64,000 bases of DNA from positions 30,467,455 through 30,531,454 of the forward strand of contig NC_135551.1 in NCBI RefSeq assembly GCF_964340395.1, written 5' to 3'. Shown piece by piece: positions 1 to 11,659 of this stretch. This DNA is from Glandiceps talaboti. Its lineage: Eukaryota; Hemichordata; Enteropneusta; Spengelidae. The position numbers and the translations under genes were made by a program. Every line of letters begins with the position of its first letter. Within the stretch, counting starts at the first letter, position 1. Below the pieces are notes generated by a model that did not search any database, was not told the origin of the DNA, and worked only from the letters and a program-made list of their open reading frames with translations.

Positions 1-1497
1 ATGGTTAGAGGGGCACAGAACAAGTCTATGGTTAGAGGGGCACAGAATAAGTCTATGGTTAGAGGGGCACAGAACAAGTCTATGGTTAGAGGGGCACAGA
101 ACAAGTCTATGGTTAGAGGGGCACAGAACAAGTCTATGGTTAGAGGGGCACAGAACAAGTCTATGGTTAGAGGGGCACAGAACAAGTCAATGGTTAGAGG
201 GGCACAGAACAAGTCTATAGTTAGAGGGTCACAGAACAAGTCTATAGTTAGAGGGGCACAGAACAAGTCTATGGTTAGAGGGGCACAGAACAAGTCTATG
301 GTTAGAGGGGCACAGAACAAGTCTATAGTTAGAGGGGCACAGAACAAGTCTATGGTTAGAGGGGCACAGAATAAGTCTATGGTTAGAGGGGCACAGAACA
401 AGTCTATAGTTAGAGGGGACAGAACAAGTCTATAGTTAGAGGGGCACAGAATAAGTCTATGGTTAGAGGGGACAGAACAAGTCTATGGTTAGAGGGGCAC
501 AGAATAAGTCCATGGTTAGAGGGGGGACAGAATAAGTCCACGGTTAGAGGGGACAGAACAAGTCTATGGTTAGAGGGGCACAGAACAAGTCTATGGTTAG
601 AGGGGACAGAACAAGTCTATGGTTAGAGGGGCACAGAACAAGTCTATAGTTAGAGGGCACAGATCAAGTCTATGGTTAGAGGGGCACAGAATAAGTCTAT
701 GGTTAGAGGGGCACAGAACAAGTCTATGGTTAGAGGGGCACAGAACAAGTCTATGGTTAGAGGGGCACAGAACAAGTCTATGGTTAGAGGGGCACAGAAC
801 AAGTCTATGGTTAGAGGGGCACAGAACAAGTCAATGGTTAGAGGGGCACAGAACAAGTCTATAGTTAGAGGGTCACAGAACAAGTCTATAGTTAGAGGGT
901 CACAGAACAAGTCTATAGTTAGAGGGGCACAGAACAAGTCTATGGTTAGAGGGGCACAGAACAAGTCTATAGTTAGAGGGGACAGAACAAGTCTATGGTT
1001 AGAGGGGACAGAACAAGTCTATAGTTAGAGGGGCACAGAACAAGTCTATGGTTAGAGGGGCACAGAATAAGTCTATAGTTAGAGGGGACAGAACAAGTCT
1101 ATGGTTAGAGGGGACAGAACAAGTCTATGGTTAGAGGGGCACAGAACAAGTCTATGATTGGAGGGGCACAGAATAAGTCTATAGTTAGAGGGGCACAGAA
1201 CAAGTCTATGGTTAGAGGGGCACAGAATAAGTCCATGGTTAGAGGGGGGACAGAATAAGTCCATGGTTAGAGGGGACAGAACAAGTCTATGGTTAGAGGG
1301 GCACAGAACAATTCTATGGTTAGAGGGGACAGAACAAGTCTATGGTTAGAGGGGCACAGAATAAGTCCATGGTTAGAGGGGGGACAGAATAAGTCCATGG
1401 TTAGAGGGGCACAGAACAAGTCTATGGTTAGAGGGCACAGATCAAGTCCATGGTTAGAGGGGGGACAGAATAAGTCCATGGTTAGAGGGGCACAGAA
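1..1497. repeat. 27-bp minisatellite, about 55 units
   Basis: Tandem array of a 27-bp unit containing GGTTAGAGGGGCACAGAA, with 26- and 28-bp variants that gain or lose single G or C bases. The array runs off the left edge of the window. Because 27 is a multiple of three, stretches of pure 27-mers stay open in several frames on both strands, but the frame breaks wherever a 26- or 28-bp unit occurs. This argues against a coding role. Confidence 0.97.
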
Positions 1498-3675
1498 GGT
1501 TAAAAGATAATTGATGGAGGTACTGTGGTTTTGATATACATTGGACATAATGTATAGAAGGTTAGGGGGTTTACATAACCCAACCCTAATCATTCCTAAA
1601 CCCTAGCTCCTTAGCTTGATGTCAAATGTGTATTTATAGTAGCTTTATGGTGTCTCCTTTGCTGGCTAACTAAATGTTACTGTCTGATGTATCTACTAAA
1701 CTACATATTTGCTTTCACTATGTTATATTATGGTCTATATGTTTTTTAGATTTATTGTCAAGTATATTTGCATTGATAAATATAGTCTGAAATAAGGATA
1801 AACGTATTTCCTGACAAATATTTAGTAATCCTTTATGTATTAAACACTTTTTATTACTATTTTGATAAATTTAGTAAATGATTAGTATTTCTCATAGTGT
1901 AAATTTCGGTCCCATGGGTTTTCAATATTTTCTACAATTGTCACTATTTTCATTGCAATTTTAGTTAAACCCACAGACATAAATTCAAAAACACAGTAAT
2001 CTGTAAGGCACAAATATAGGTGTTGCCATCCATGTATGGTAAGAATACCAAATCTGTTAAATTGTACAAATATAAGATGTGTATTCATAAATGCAGGTGG
2101 TTATTTTCATAAACCTTATTTGGCATACAATCACTTGCAATATAATAATTTGTATCTTACATTTGCAAAGTAAGGAGAGAGTTCATACTTTTGTGGTCAA
2201 AATAACAACTGAATTCAAAGCCATATTATACAGGAAATACATGTAACTAGGCCATATATTGTACATTTGGAGAGTGACAAGGAGTATGATATGGTAAATG
2301 ACTACATAGTTGTAAATGCAGTCTTTCTCATGAAGTGAAAATCTAAAATGTGCAACAAAATACAATCACACAGGAATTTACTTTATATCACCTTGGTAAC
2401 AATACATTTGATAAAATCTACAGATATACATGCATTAGGTTTAAGCTGACACTGGATATAGAGATCCCAGTAATCCTTTTATGAGATTAGTCATATGATG
2501 TACTTATATATATATATATAATCCTTTCAGTTATTTACACCATATATTAGCAACAATGTCACAAACTGTATGCATTTGTTACAAACTGTATCAATACAAG
2601 GTCAAAGGTCACCAAATAGATGATTTGGGATGTTCCTTATTTGCGTTACGATCATTCTAAAGAAATCTGTCTGTAAAAAGAAAACATGTCTGAAAAAAAC
2701 TATCAGGAAATTATAGGTTCACTGTTGAAATAAAGAAAGCCATTAGTGTCAGATCGAAAAAGGGGGCTTGACATAAAATTACTAACAAATCTGTCTTTTG
2801 TACAATTTAAATGGGAACCTGATTCTATTAACAAATTTTCTAACCTGGACATGTTTTTCAAATGTAAGACTCGAAAATTGACAACTCAGTCACGTTTTGG
2901 TTAGAAAAGAAAACCTTCTGCACTTGAGGGAAAAAACCTATAAATCTCTTAAACAGGAAACTGTCAAAATAACCTACAATTTGATGACATCTAGATGTGA
3001 GTTAATTTACTGAATATTAAGACATTTTTAGTCTGTGTGAAATTCACCGAGTAAACAGCATAATATATTGAACAAATAGGCCACTGATAGCTGGTATGAA
3101 CTAGTGTCAAATTATAATAACATTATTACAATCTTCAAACACCCTCAAATACAAGACAAGTCTTTGAGAATTGTGAATAAAGCCCAGATCAATACATCTT
3201 TAGATTTATCGTACTAACGTATGCAAATTATAAAGCTAAAAAGCTAAACAAATAGTTAAGAAATTATTGCCTTAAATATGATGTGTAAATCATTCTTATA
3301 ACCTAACATGAATCTAGTATCTTATTTTCAGATTCATATTCTCCCCTGGGATGTGATAAAATCTACATTATAAAACATGGTTAAGACACTCAGAGTATGT
3401 GGTTCACACAGCACAACATGCATCTGAAATAGATGATTAAAAGTCATATTCACAAATCTTACCAAAACTGAAAAAAACAATTTACTCTGAAATCATTAAA
3501 ATTGTCAAATAAGGGTTATTACATTTGTATTTCTTGCTCTAAGCACACCATGCAGAATAACCTTAAGCCAGAGTTAAGTATCTACACTTGTACTGATACA
3601 CTATTCACATGTAAAGGCATGCATAATTAAAACTAGCTCCTCAAGAATTCCCCAGAAAATTCTATCTTCACAAAC
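1498..3675. other. Presumed dystrophin-like intron, no gene seen
   Basis: AT-rich single-copy-looking DNA downstream (on the minus strand) of the last recognisable dystrophin-like exon. It includes a short TA run near 2506 and one perfect DR1 element at 2599. I looked for minus-strand spectrin-repeat exons and found none that I could support. Confidence 0.5.
2599..2611 (+). promoter_or_regulatory. Perfect DR1 nuclear-receptor half-site pair
   Basis: AGGTCAAAGGTCA, two AGGTCA half sites separated by one base. This is the consensus for RXR heterodimers and for HNF4/COUP-type receptors. Occupancy is not known from sequence. Confidence 0.4.
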
Positions 3676-3804
3676 CTGTGGTTGAGCAATGCTAAAACTC
3701 GTCGAAACGAGTGTTTTCCTGGATATGACTTGACTGGTTATGGTTTCTGTTCCCTGGGTTGATGTAGGTAATGGCTGTGCTAGAGTTTGAGGTGAAGATG
3801 GACT
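3676..3804 (-). CDS. DMD: Probable dystrophin-like exon, hinge-1 linker (43 codons)
   Basis: 129 bp open in the frame demanded by the exon at 4915-5051 (phase 0 at both ends). It is preceded by a pyrimidine-rich acceptor ending CACCTTTAG and followed by a GTTTGT donor. It encodes a Ser/Thr/Pro/Gln-rich segment (starts SPSSPQTLAQPLPTST, ends SFSIAQPQ) with no fold. This is what the poorly conserved hinge between CH2 and the first spectrin repeat looks like in dystrophins. There is no direct sequence homology to lean on, and the donor is weaker than those of the other exons, so this is a prediction from splice signals, frame, composition and position. Confidence 0.6.
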
Positions 3805-4914
3805 CTAAAGGTGCCACACAAGGTGTAAGAAAGAGAGGCAGACAGGGAAGAGAGACAAAGAGACGACAGATGGATAATGATATGTTAATGATATGTTAAT
3901 TATATGTATATTGCATGGTAATTCCTGTATTCAAACAAGGTGAAAGGTAATTTGGTAGTGATTCATGAATGACTAAGAAGGATGAGTCATAGCAATGAAT
4001 AGACTAAATAACTAGGTCGTTCACTTTCATTTTCCCGCCAAAAAAAATAGTTAAAAATTAACAATTTTTCTGGGAATTTTTCAAGAATTATTCACAAAAT
4101 TTACAGTAGCATATTTCTAATGTTGTGAAATTTCTGTTTGATGTAAAAAAAATCGAATTTTCTTTAAGATATTGGTATGAAATGAGATGGGAATATCAGG
4201 TGAGGAGATCTACTAGGACTGTGTGACTGTATGTATTAGGATAATAGCATGTAAAGTGTAATGTAGAAGGCTTTTACATACTACTTCAAATCAAGATGTG
4301 TGTAGAATCTACAAGCAGACGATACACGTCCATTATGAAATGGCTAACGACAGGAACACTTTAACATACATACTTCACAATATTTGTCTACAAGCAGAAT
4401 GACACATGCCTATTACAAAATTGCTAACAACATGAACATTTTAACAAACATCCTTCACATAATGATTTAGGTAGTAGCAGACGACAAATCTCCATTACTG
4501 AAAATGTTAACATGATGAACACTCAGACACAACAAAACATAAAGATTGAGATGAATTTGGTTATTTTGGAAATAATGAATTGTTAAACAGATGTGGCCAT
4601 GTAGTGAGTCTGATGATAATCCACAATTCCATTCCCCTAATTTGCCTTAATTTCATTTATTTTCACCCCAACTGCACAATGAATGGAATAATTGAGTTTC
4701 TTGTGATTTCTAATTTCATTTTATAGTTCATGTCAATTCTCTATTCACCGTTTCAATGAATAATAAATTCTTCATTTCCTTTCATGAAATTGTTATTTAA
4801 ATTATACACTCGTTGCAATCAAGAAAATATTGAGCACAGAATTTAGCATTATCACAAAAAATGAATTGCAACATCAGTTTGGAATTTTTCACAAATTGTG
4901 AGCTTTGACCTTAC
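3805..4914 (-). other. Dystrophin-like intron (1110 bp)
   Basis: AT-rich intron. Near 4029-4180 is a T/A-rich stretch beginning TTTCATTTTCCCGCC that loosely resembles one end of the TTAA-flanked MITE at 28190. Nothing else recognised. Confidence 0.6.
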
Positions 4915-5051
4915 TTCTAATTGGACTGGGCTGGCAGTTGGTTCTGGTACCGGTACTTCTTCCACTGGTACTTTCTGATGTGGCAAAACTTGGAAGAAAC
5001 ACATCAGGTACATCATGACAGATTTCTTGTCAGGCTGCTCACAGTTTACAT
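4915..5051 (-). CDS. DMD: Dystrophin-like exon, end of CH2 domain (human exon 8 equivalent)
   Basis: 137 bp, phase 1 start, phase 0 end. Acceptor TTCACCAG and donor GTAAGG are visible on the minus strand. It encodes the end of the second calponin-homology domain, including PDKKSVMMYLMCFFQVLP, then a proline/glutamate-rich stretch (VPVEEVPVPEPTASP) that starts the hinge. In dystrophin the corresponding PDKKSILMY-type segment is diagnostic. The human exon is 182 bp as I remember it; this one is 15 codons shorter, all in the unstructured tail. Confidence 0.93.
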
Positions 5052-5440
5052 CTGGTGAAGGGGCAAAGAAGCATTGTGATTGGTCAATATATGTTCTGAC
5101 ACATGGGCATACTGTGAATATATATACACTGAAATATAAAATATTCTTGGTGGGCATCATATTTGTAATCACAAATCTACAGCATAGGTCCAACATTAAA
5201 TAATCTATTTCTATAAACACTTCTAGTCTACGTTTTAATACAATTGTATATCACACTATATTGAATAATTTCCATACTAACAGCAAACATATTTATATAA
5301 TGGCATGTTACTGTTTTCCTGGCATTACAGCATACGGTGCTCTTTAGTCTGATTTGTTTGCAAACTGTGTAAGGCTGTAGTAATTGATGAAGACTGCTAC
5401 ATACAAACACTGCATAAATATACTACATTATACTATGCAG

Positions 5441-5560
5441 GAGCCAAGTTTAACAAAAAATATGGAATATATACTCTGGTCATTCTACATCACATGGCAC
5501 GAGCCAAGTTTAGCATAAAATATAGAATATATACCCTGGTCATTCTACATCACATGGTTC
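5441..5560. repeat. 60-bp tandem duplication
   Basis: Two adjacent copies beginning GAGCCAAGTTTA and ending CACATGG, differing at only a few positions. Confidence 0.9.
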
Positions 5561-5660
5561 TGCTTTGTTTGAAATATGAGTCAAAAACGTTCAACACTGC
5601 CATTTATTATACTTTCCCTGATTTTTCTTTGATAGAACTGGCACTGGTATAATGATGTTA

Positions 5661-5788
5661 TTCTCCAGTATTTTTCTTCATTCAGCCGGAAAATACTTGT
5701 GACCTAAGGGTTGTCACTACGAGTCATCAATAGGGTCCCTTAGGTCACTCATATTTTCCTTGGCTGAACGAAGAAAAATATTGGGGAA
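5661..5788. mobile_element. Foldback MITE-like element, copy 1
   Basis: Inverted ends related to TTCCCCAATATTT and a nearly palindromic interior (ACCTAAGGGTTGTCACTACG against AGGGTCCCTTAGGT). A second copy lies at 7510-7653 in the next intron but one. No coding capacity. Confidence 0.7.
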
Positions 5789-6346
5789 TAATATGTAATT
5801 TATATCCAATACTTGTATTACACCAAGTCATACTAGCTTGTCAAAAAAAACACTTCAACTTGATAAGAAATCACAAAAAGACTAACTTAGTATAGACCTA
5901 CATACAATGTATGTCCGAGTTGTCTTTGATGAGCAAAAAATGTACAGTTTGTAGTTTTAAAGATTTGTAAATAATAAACACGATAGAAGTGTCATTTTAG
6001 TCCTCATTTCATTAAAAGGTAAATTTTTAATCCCGGGTCAGTGTGTCATCAAGTTATTATCAACATCATATATTCATAAGTAATATTCTCAAGTTAAACT
6101 ACAAGAAAATAGTTAACTGACTATTAAACACTTTGTCAAATGAAAGACTCCAGGCCTTCTATTACAAGGTTGTAAATAAAAGGATTATTTTAACTGTTTC
6201 TGACTTAGAAATTGACACATCATCTTATATAGTTACATTCTACGTCCTCAGGCTGGTTACCCTGGTTACCCTGATGACCCCTACAATCATGTCATATCAA
6301 ACTACAAAGCCATGGGTGTATAGATTAACCCATCATGCAATAGTGC

Positions 6347-6359
6347 AGGTCAAAGGTCA
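6347..6359 (+). promoter_or_regulatory. Perfect DR1 element beside a splice donor
   Basis: AGGTCAAAGGTCA, three bases from the GTGAGA splice donor of the exon at 6369-6484 (read on the minus strand). It could be a nuclear-receptor site or chance. Confidence 0.35.
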
Positions 6360-6368
6360 CATTCTCAC

Positions 6369-6484
6369 CTTCTGGGTCTAACAGTTTGTCAATACCCAAT
6401 GTATCTAAAGCTACCCTGAAAGCATGTGCCAGTCTATCATCGGCATTCATTGCCAATATGTCTTCATATCTGAATAAATCAGGT
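6369..6484 (-). CDS. DMD: Dystrophin-like exon, middle of CH2 (human exon 7 equivalent)
   Basis: 116 bp, phase 2 start and phase 1 end, the same phases as human DMD exon 7 (119 bp as remembered). Acceptor ATAATTTCAG, donor GTGAGA. It encodes PDLFRYEDILAMNADDRL followed by AHAFRVALDTLGIDKLLDPE. The RPDL and LGIxKLLDPED motifs are hallmarks of CH2 in dystrophin, utrophin and spectrin. The Arg codon of FRPDL and the Asp codon of PED are split across the flanking introns and restore correctly. Confidence 0.95.
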
Positions 6485-6946
6485 CTGAAATTATGAAAAC
6501 ACAAATCAATGTACATGTCATATAATTTATGAACAACATAACATTTTTTAAAGATGTAATAATATATCTTTTATTGATCTGTATGTCATTGACGACTGAA
6601 TGCTGAAAAATTCATGTCCAGATAATAAAATAATATATGACCTGAAAGAGAATTTCATGCTGACAAAACAACTGTCTGTACTGGAAGTAATACCTAACTC
6701 ACTTTTTCTGAAAATTCTAAGAGAAGACTTTCATGTTAACAGTTAACAGTGTTTTTTTGCTAAGGCTAATACACAGGTAAATCTACCAGAGTTCCAATGT
6801 CATTTTTACCGGTTTACTGTCAGTGTTTTTTGTTAAGGGTCAGTATGCTGGTAAAATCTACCTGCTTTCCTCTGTCATTTAACCACAGTTCACAACCAGT
6901 GCTTTGTTAAGGGTGGTAAATAGGTTGAATGCAAAGCCATCCTTAC
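6485..6946 (-). other. Dystrophin-like intron (462 bp)
   Basis: Short intron; most of its upstream half is a degenerate tandem of a dispersed repeat (6748-6925, listed separately). Confidence 0.8.
6748..6925. repeat. Dispersed ~75-bp repeat, degenerate tandem
   Basis: About 2.3 units of a sequence containing TTGTTAAGGGTGGTAA and GGTAAAATCTACC. The same unit is tandemly arrayed at 29281-29540 and occurs inverted at 56875-56930. Confidence 0.75.
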
Positions 6947-7027
6947 CTGAATTTGTGTATGAGAGCATTGAATGCAAGGCCATCACGCCAGCTAGTTGTA
7001 AAATTTCTAACTTCTACATTCATATAT
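6947..7027 (-). CDS. DMD: Dystrophin-like exon, start of CH2 (second half of human exon 6)
   Basis: 81 bp with phase 2 at both ends. Acceptor TTCTTTCAG, donor GTAAGG. Encodes YMNVEVRNF followed by [17 protein letters not shown], the characteristic first helix of CH2. In human DMD this segment and the one encoded by 7699-7793 form one 173-bp exon (from memory). Here an intron of 671 bp splits it inside a Gly codon. Confidence 0.94.
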
Positions 7028-7205
7028 CTGAAAGAAAAAAATATGACAAATTAACACTTTGCATTCATAAATAATCAAGTTCATAAATTCAGTTTATTTT
7101 TGGATTTTTTTGTAGTGATATCACTGTAACTACACTAACAGTACTTATTATCCAAGTTGTAATAAATGAAATCTGCCTAAATGCATACAGCTTAAAAACT
7201 ACAAT

Positions 7206-7210
<5 letters not shown>

Positions 7211-7266
<56 letters not shown>

Positions 7267-7290
7267 CACACATAACACACACACACCACA

Positions 7291-7378
<88 letters not shown>
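7211..7378. repeat. (CA)n microsatellite, ~168 bp
   Basis: Nearly pure CA dinucleotide with one interruption around 7264-7290. Apparent Cys/Val ORFs on the other strand are artefacts. Confidence 0.98.
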
Positions 7379-7381
<3 letters not shown>

Positions 7382-7509
7382 TGGAAGCATTTGAAAAAAA
7401 ATATGGATGTTATACCCTGGTTTTCAATATCATGACAATTTGTATCTACGTCACTGGATCTGCTGAGTCAAAATATCCAAAACATTCATACTTTTGCCCA
7501 TTTTTTTTG

Positions 7510-7653
7510 TTCCCCAATATTTGTCTTCAATCAGCCCAAAAAATGCTAGTGACCGAAGGGTTGTCAGTCTGTACTTATCTCTTGACTCGTAGTGACAAGG
7601 CCCCTTAGCTCACCCATATTTTTATTGGCTGAACAAAGAACAATATTGGGGAA
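7510..7653. mobile_element. Foldback MITE-like element, copy 2
   Basis: Ends TTCCCCAATATTTGTCTTC and its inverted partner GAACAATATTGGGGAA. The interior is partly palindromic around GACTCGTAGTGACAAGG. Same family as 5661-5788. Confidence 0.75.
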
Positions 7654-7698
7654 TATGTTTACAATGTTACTTTAATCATAATGTTGAATACACCTTAC

Positions 7699-7793
7699 CC
7701 ATGTGTAGACTGTCTACACCAGCCAAGTAATGTTTTCTCTAAATTTGTTTGTTGAAGATCTTCCTCCATAATGTTTTTAAGAACTCCTTGTAC
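7699..7793 (-). CDS. DMD: Dystrophin-like exon, CH1-CH2 linker (first half of human exon 6)
   Basis: 95 bp, phase 0 start, phase 2 end. Acceptor ends ACACAG, donor GTAAGG. Encodes VQGVLKNIMEED followed by LQQTNLEKTLLGWCRQST. The corresponding human string is VKNVMKNIMAG-LQQTNSEKILLSW, with one residue fewer. This is the most dystrophin/utrophin-specific part of the window because beta-spectrin differs completely here. Confidence 0.95.
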
Positions 7794-8280
7794 CTGTGTA
7801 ATTAGACATTGAACAATTTAATTTTCATAAACTAAAAAATATCAAGTGTTGAAAAAATTCTAGATCACAATCCTACTTCTTAAAACTATGTACTACACAT
7901 TGCACAATTAGATACAGAAAAACTTTGTAAACTAAAAGATTAAAAACGTTATAAAATAGAAGATTAAAAAGTTTGTATTACAACATACTCCTGTATATTT
8001 GTGGTTTCCAGAGAGGATCAACTTCACAATATTTCACTGTACACAAGTAAAGGTAAAAGCATTGACTTGTTCAATTTGGTGGTTGTATTTGATCCAGTTG
8101 GCATTTTATCTTATGATTTAAAATTGAAGTATCGCAGTTTATTTTTGAGGGGTTGAGTCATGAATTATTCTTACAAAGCAAAAACACTCGTTCCTTCGCA
8201 AAACACTTATTAGTAACTTAATGATAAAATACAAACTTAAAATTGTGGCTAAAAATGTTCATCAGCTTGATAGATCAAAT

Positions 8281-8508
8281 GACTTACACAGGTTGTAACA
8301 CACACACAGTTCAAAGTTTTTATATTATTGCGCTTTCAATCTGTCTTGGTTGACAATCCTAATCAGAATGTCATATTCCATAGTTACAGCTAACCACTAT
8401 TTAGCATTCTGATGAGGATCATCAACCAAGACAGATCAAAAGCTCAATGCTAAAAACTTTGAACAGTGTGTGTGTGTGTGTGTGTGTGTTACAACCTGTG
8501 TATAAGTC
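8281..8508. mobile_element. Long imperfect hairpin / foldback element
   Basis: The left arm GACTTACACAGGTTGTAACA pairs with the right end TTACAACCTGTGTATAAGTC. Pairing resumes further in with TCTGTCTTGGTTGA against TCAACCAAGACAGA and CAGAATG against CATTCTG. The arms are about 100 nt and carry a CA tract on the left and GT on the right, so the microsatellite itself pairs. It is either a MITE or a hairpin RNA source. Confidence 0.8.
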
Positions 8509-9220
8509 GATCTTAAATTTTGTTGTCAAAAATAATTTGTTTCTCTGCTAGGATGAGAATTTTGTGGTATATCAATATATACAGTTGGAACACACTGAAA
8601 ATGTAGATTTAATTAACATATTTAAATCAAGGAAGTACATCAGTGCTGTAAGAAACTAACATGAGATACACTTATCTGAGAATATGACCAAAAACTTATC
8701 AAAATTTGGCAGCTTAAGTCATGTCATGATTATCTTAGGGGGTCTAATTCACTCCTATCCTCACACTTGACCCCCTAGCTTGAGTACAAACAATACATGT
8801 CTATATATTGTCTTAGTGTATGTGCCATACACATAGATCATGGAGCAGATTGCTCCAAGATCTATGGCCTTTACTGAAATGTTTCAATTCAGCACTAAAA
8901 CTTTCGTAATATGCATGAAATCGGTGTAAGTTTTACTAGATTTCATCTGTTTCCAGGGTTACCAAGCCTTAGCAACAATACAGTACTACAGTGAACTAAC
9001 ATGTATTAATCACACTGAGTGAGGCCATATTTTACATTAAATTTGTTGATCCACTGGACATGCTACACTTCATGATAGTTATATTGAATGAGTACAGTTT
9101 CTTGCTACATATTGTCTGAGTGAAATGAACTACACATGCCACCATACAGACATGAAATGAACACCGCAACGGACATTTTATGCACCCTTCATCGGGTGTT
9201 TGATACTAAGAAAAACAAAT

Positions 9221-9370
9221 GTCTGCATAGAGTTGAAATATATTTAACTGGTTTATTTCATTTTGACTAAAATGTAGCAAAAAATACAATCTTGCTATTG
9301 AAGTGTGGCATATGCAGTTTCTTGTTGGTTTCTGCATGGTTGTATCAAGCAAAAAGCTGCAAGGTATTGT
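9221..9370. repeat. Dispersed repeat A, copy 1
   Basis: Shares CATATGCAGTTTCT and GGTTGTATCAA blocks, in the same order, with 44575-44740. Family unknown. Confidence 0.6.
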
Positions 9371-9483
9371 GAAATAGATTGTACATGATGTACCAAAACA
9401 ACATACACATGACTACATCTCAATAATGACTAACTGCCTGTTAGCTACATGTACAATGTATGGCAGGCCATGTGTAGCATGAA

Positions 9484-9635
9484 AGATTCAGGCGTTCCTT
9501 TCACTTATATAAATTCAATCTCTCACTGTGATTTGTTCGAACAAGAATTTGGTTCTGCGATAATTTTGGTGCGTTCAGACGAGGGGTAGTGAGTGATTAC
9601 ATAAGCTGCAGAACAACGGATGAACATTTCAGACT
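9484..9635. mobile_element. Dispersed repeat B, copy 1 (longer form)
   Basis: Begins AGATTCAGGCGTTCCTTT and ends CATTTCAGACTA. A copy at 49331-49411 has the same ends but lacks about 70 internal bases. Confidence 0.6.
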
Positions 9636-10243
9636 AGGTCATGTGTTGCAATATTTAATAACACACATTTCACACATCAAATCACTTTCGTATTCTAGAA
9701 ATGACACCATTCAGTCATATATGAAATATATGGTAAATAAGCATAACATTTGTGCATTATGAAAAGAAGTTGATTAATGCAAATCTAATTTACCGAATAA
9801 AAAATATAATTCATCAATCACAACATTGAGATTTATGATACAAATGTAAGCCTCAGTTAGCAACCACAAATTATATAAATATTGAATGAAAATACATCTA
9901 GTAATAGTATAAAAGTTAAGACACACTGAATAGATACAACTACTAAACATTTATAATCAATGCTATGATACAATAGGATGTCCATACTTTATATCATTCT
10001 ATTGACATGTGGGAAAAATTCAGGAAGTTTGAATGAAAACATGTAGAATAGGGTACACATAAATATGGATTATCTACAAAGAACTAGTTACTATGGCGAC
10101 AAAAAATAGCAAAAAATACAAATGTCAAGGATGGCAGTGGAAACTAGAGATATGTAAAGTAACATCACAATACTATAGCTAGTAATCTTCATGCTATAAT
10201 ATACACTATTGTTAGTGATCCACATAGCTGTTCATTATGAGTA

Positions 10244-10620
10244 CGTGACAAGGGCATATTCAGTACCCCTCTCAGTTCTCCCTCCACCAAGGATACCCCA
10301 AGTTACTACAATTTGTCTCCACCTCCTCCTTCTCCTCCCAAGGGCATACAAATGTAGCTCAATACTCCTGCCTGTTCCCCCTCCCAAAATGATACCCAAA
10401 GTCAGTAAAATATTGGTCTCCACCTTCTTGTTCACCTCCCGAGGTCATAAACCAGTATCCCTGCTGTTCTCCCTCCCAAAATGATACCCAAAGTAAGTAT
10501 TAAAAATACAACTGGCTTACCACCCCCCCCCCCCCCCCTGGACATAACTGCCTGTCCAACTTCCCAGGAGACCCAAAGTTAGTACAGTTGGTCTACCCCT
10601 ACCTGTTCCTTCCTCCCCAA
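10244..10620. repeat. Degenerate ~85-bp pyrimidine-rich tandem with C16 run
   Basis: About four diverged units with TTCTCCCTCC and AAATGATACCCAAAGT blocks, interrupted by a run of 16 C at 10523-10538. Confidence 0.6.
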
Positions 10621-11445
10621 GCACACAGCAAAGCAGTTAAATCTAAGTTGTTCATTTTAATGATATATACTAAGTTCTTCAAGTCAAACAAGGATAAATT
10701 CAAAACACTAAGTATTTCCTATAATTTGTCACTTTGGTAATGTACAACAAAAACTCATCAACAATAATCTATAGTTCACTTGTTTCCTCTTCTGATCATA
10801 TATCTTGATTAAGATGTGTTTATGCAGAGATTGCCAAACAGCTAAAGGTGCTAACATTTATTTTATGTCATCTATAAATCACTCTACTTTACTCTCACCT
10901 CATTCATTATTTAGCATCAGATTTATATTCTACATCTTCATCAAACTAAACTATGACATTTGAAGACACTGTTTTAATTATCTATGTGATGACATTTTTA
11001 AATAATACATACTTCAGACAGACACATTTGGTCAAATCCCAAATATACGTTATTTTATGCTACACATCAGATAACATATGCAGAACTCAATGATTACTCA
11101 TTCTAATATTATCAAGGCATAGCTTATGTTAAATGCTCTGCAGGGTTAAATCTGAAATTCTGTCCAGTCCGCTCTGAAAAGACAGTGCCATCTTTAAAGG
11201 TATTAACATATCTGAGCACCACTCTCTTTTCACTACAGAAAGTGAACTAGTAGAAATATTTTTCTTGCAACGATAATGATACTACAAATTAAAATACAAG
11301 AGGGTATTTTACAAGTTGAAAGTATCGACTGTTTCTACTAGTTTGACTAAAAATGATGATAAAACTCATATTATGCTTTGACCTTAGTAATGAACTACAT
11401 CAAAGAGTTACAGTATCCCCATTATGAATGCTATGCAAATGTCAA

Positions 11446-11458
11446 AGGTCAAAGGTCA
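11446..11458 (+). promoter_or_regulatory. Perfect DR1 in a triple half-site
   Basis: AGGTCAAAGGTCA, preceded by TGTCAA and followed by AAAG, so three half-site-like units are in tandem (GTCAAAGGTCAAAGGTCAAA). Confidence 0.4.
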
Positions 11459-11659
11459 AAAGCTGAAGTATCAAAACATCTACAAGCATACACTGGGTAA
11501 TGAACAGCACAACAACTAGCAGTTGAATATATAAATATGAAATGAGATGCGAGATGCGAGAAACTTACTTTAGTGTCAGTTTGTACAAGCAATAACTCAC
11601 GGTGATGGAGTACCTGCATGAAAAGCGCTTTTGATTTCAGTCAGCCACAACATAAACCC

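Larger units (their letters stand above)
5052..6368 (-). other. Dystrophin-like intron (1317 bp) with small repeats
   Basis: Holds a 60-bp tandem duplication (5441-5560), one foldback element (5661-5788) and, next to the upstream exon, a perfect DR1 (6347-6359). No coding sequence recognised. Confidence 0.7.
7028..7698 (-). other. Dystrophin-like intron (671 bp) with CA tract and foldback
   Basis: Lineage-specific intron relative to human DMD. It holds the CA microsatellite (7211-7378) and foldback copy 2 (7510-7653). Confidence 0.8.

Noticed and set aside
1-1497. Telomere-like or CRISPR-like array
   Set aside because: The unit contains GGTTAGAGGGG but is 27 bp, not a TTAGGG hexamer array. 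There are no unique spacers between repeats, and this is animal DNA.
1-1510. Repeat proteins of a 9-residue unit on both strands
   Set aside because: They are products of a 27-bp minisatellite. Frames switch at 26- and 28-bp units and nothing gene-like flanks them.
2595-2670. A further dystrophin exon or alternative terminal exon after a TTTTTACAG acceptor
   Set aside because: The required frame gives about 23 codons then a stop, with no similarity to hinge or spectrin-repeat sequence. Not enough support.
7089-7390. Cys/Val-rich ORFs
   Set aside because: Translation of a CA/GT microsatellite.
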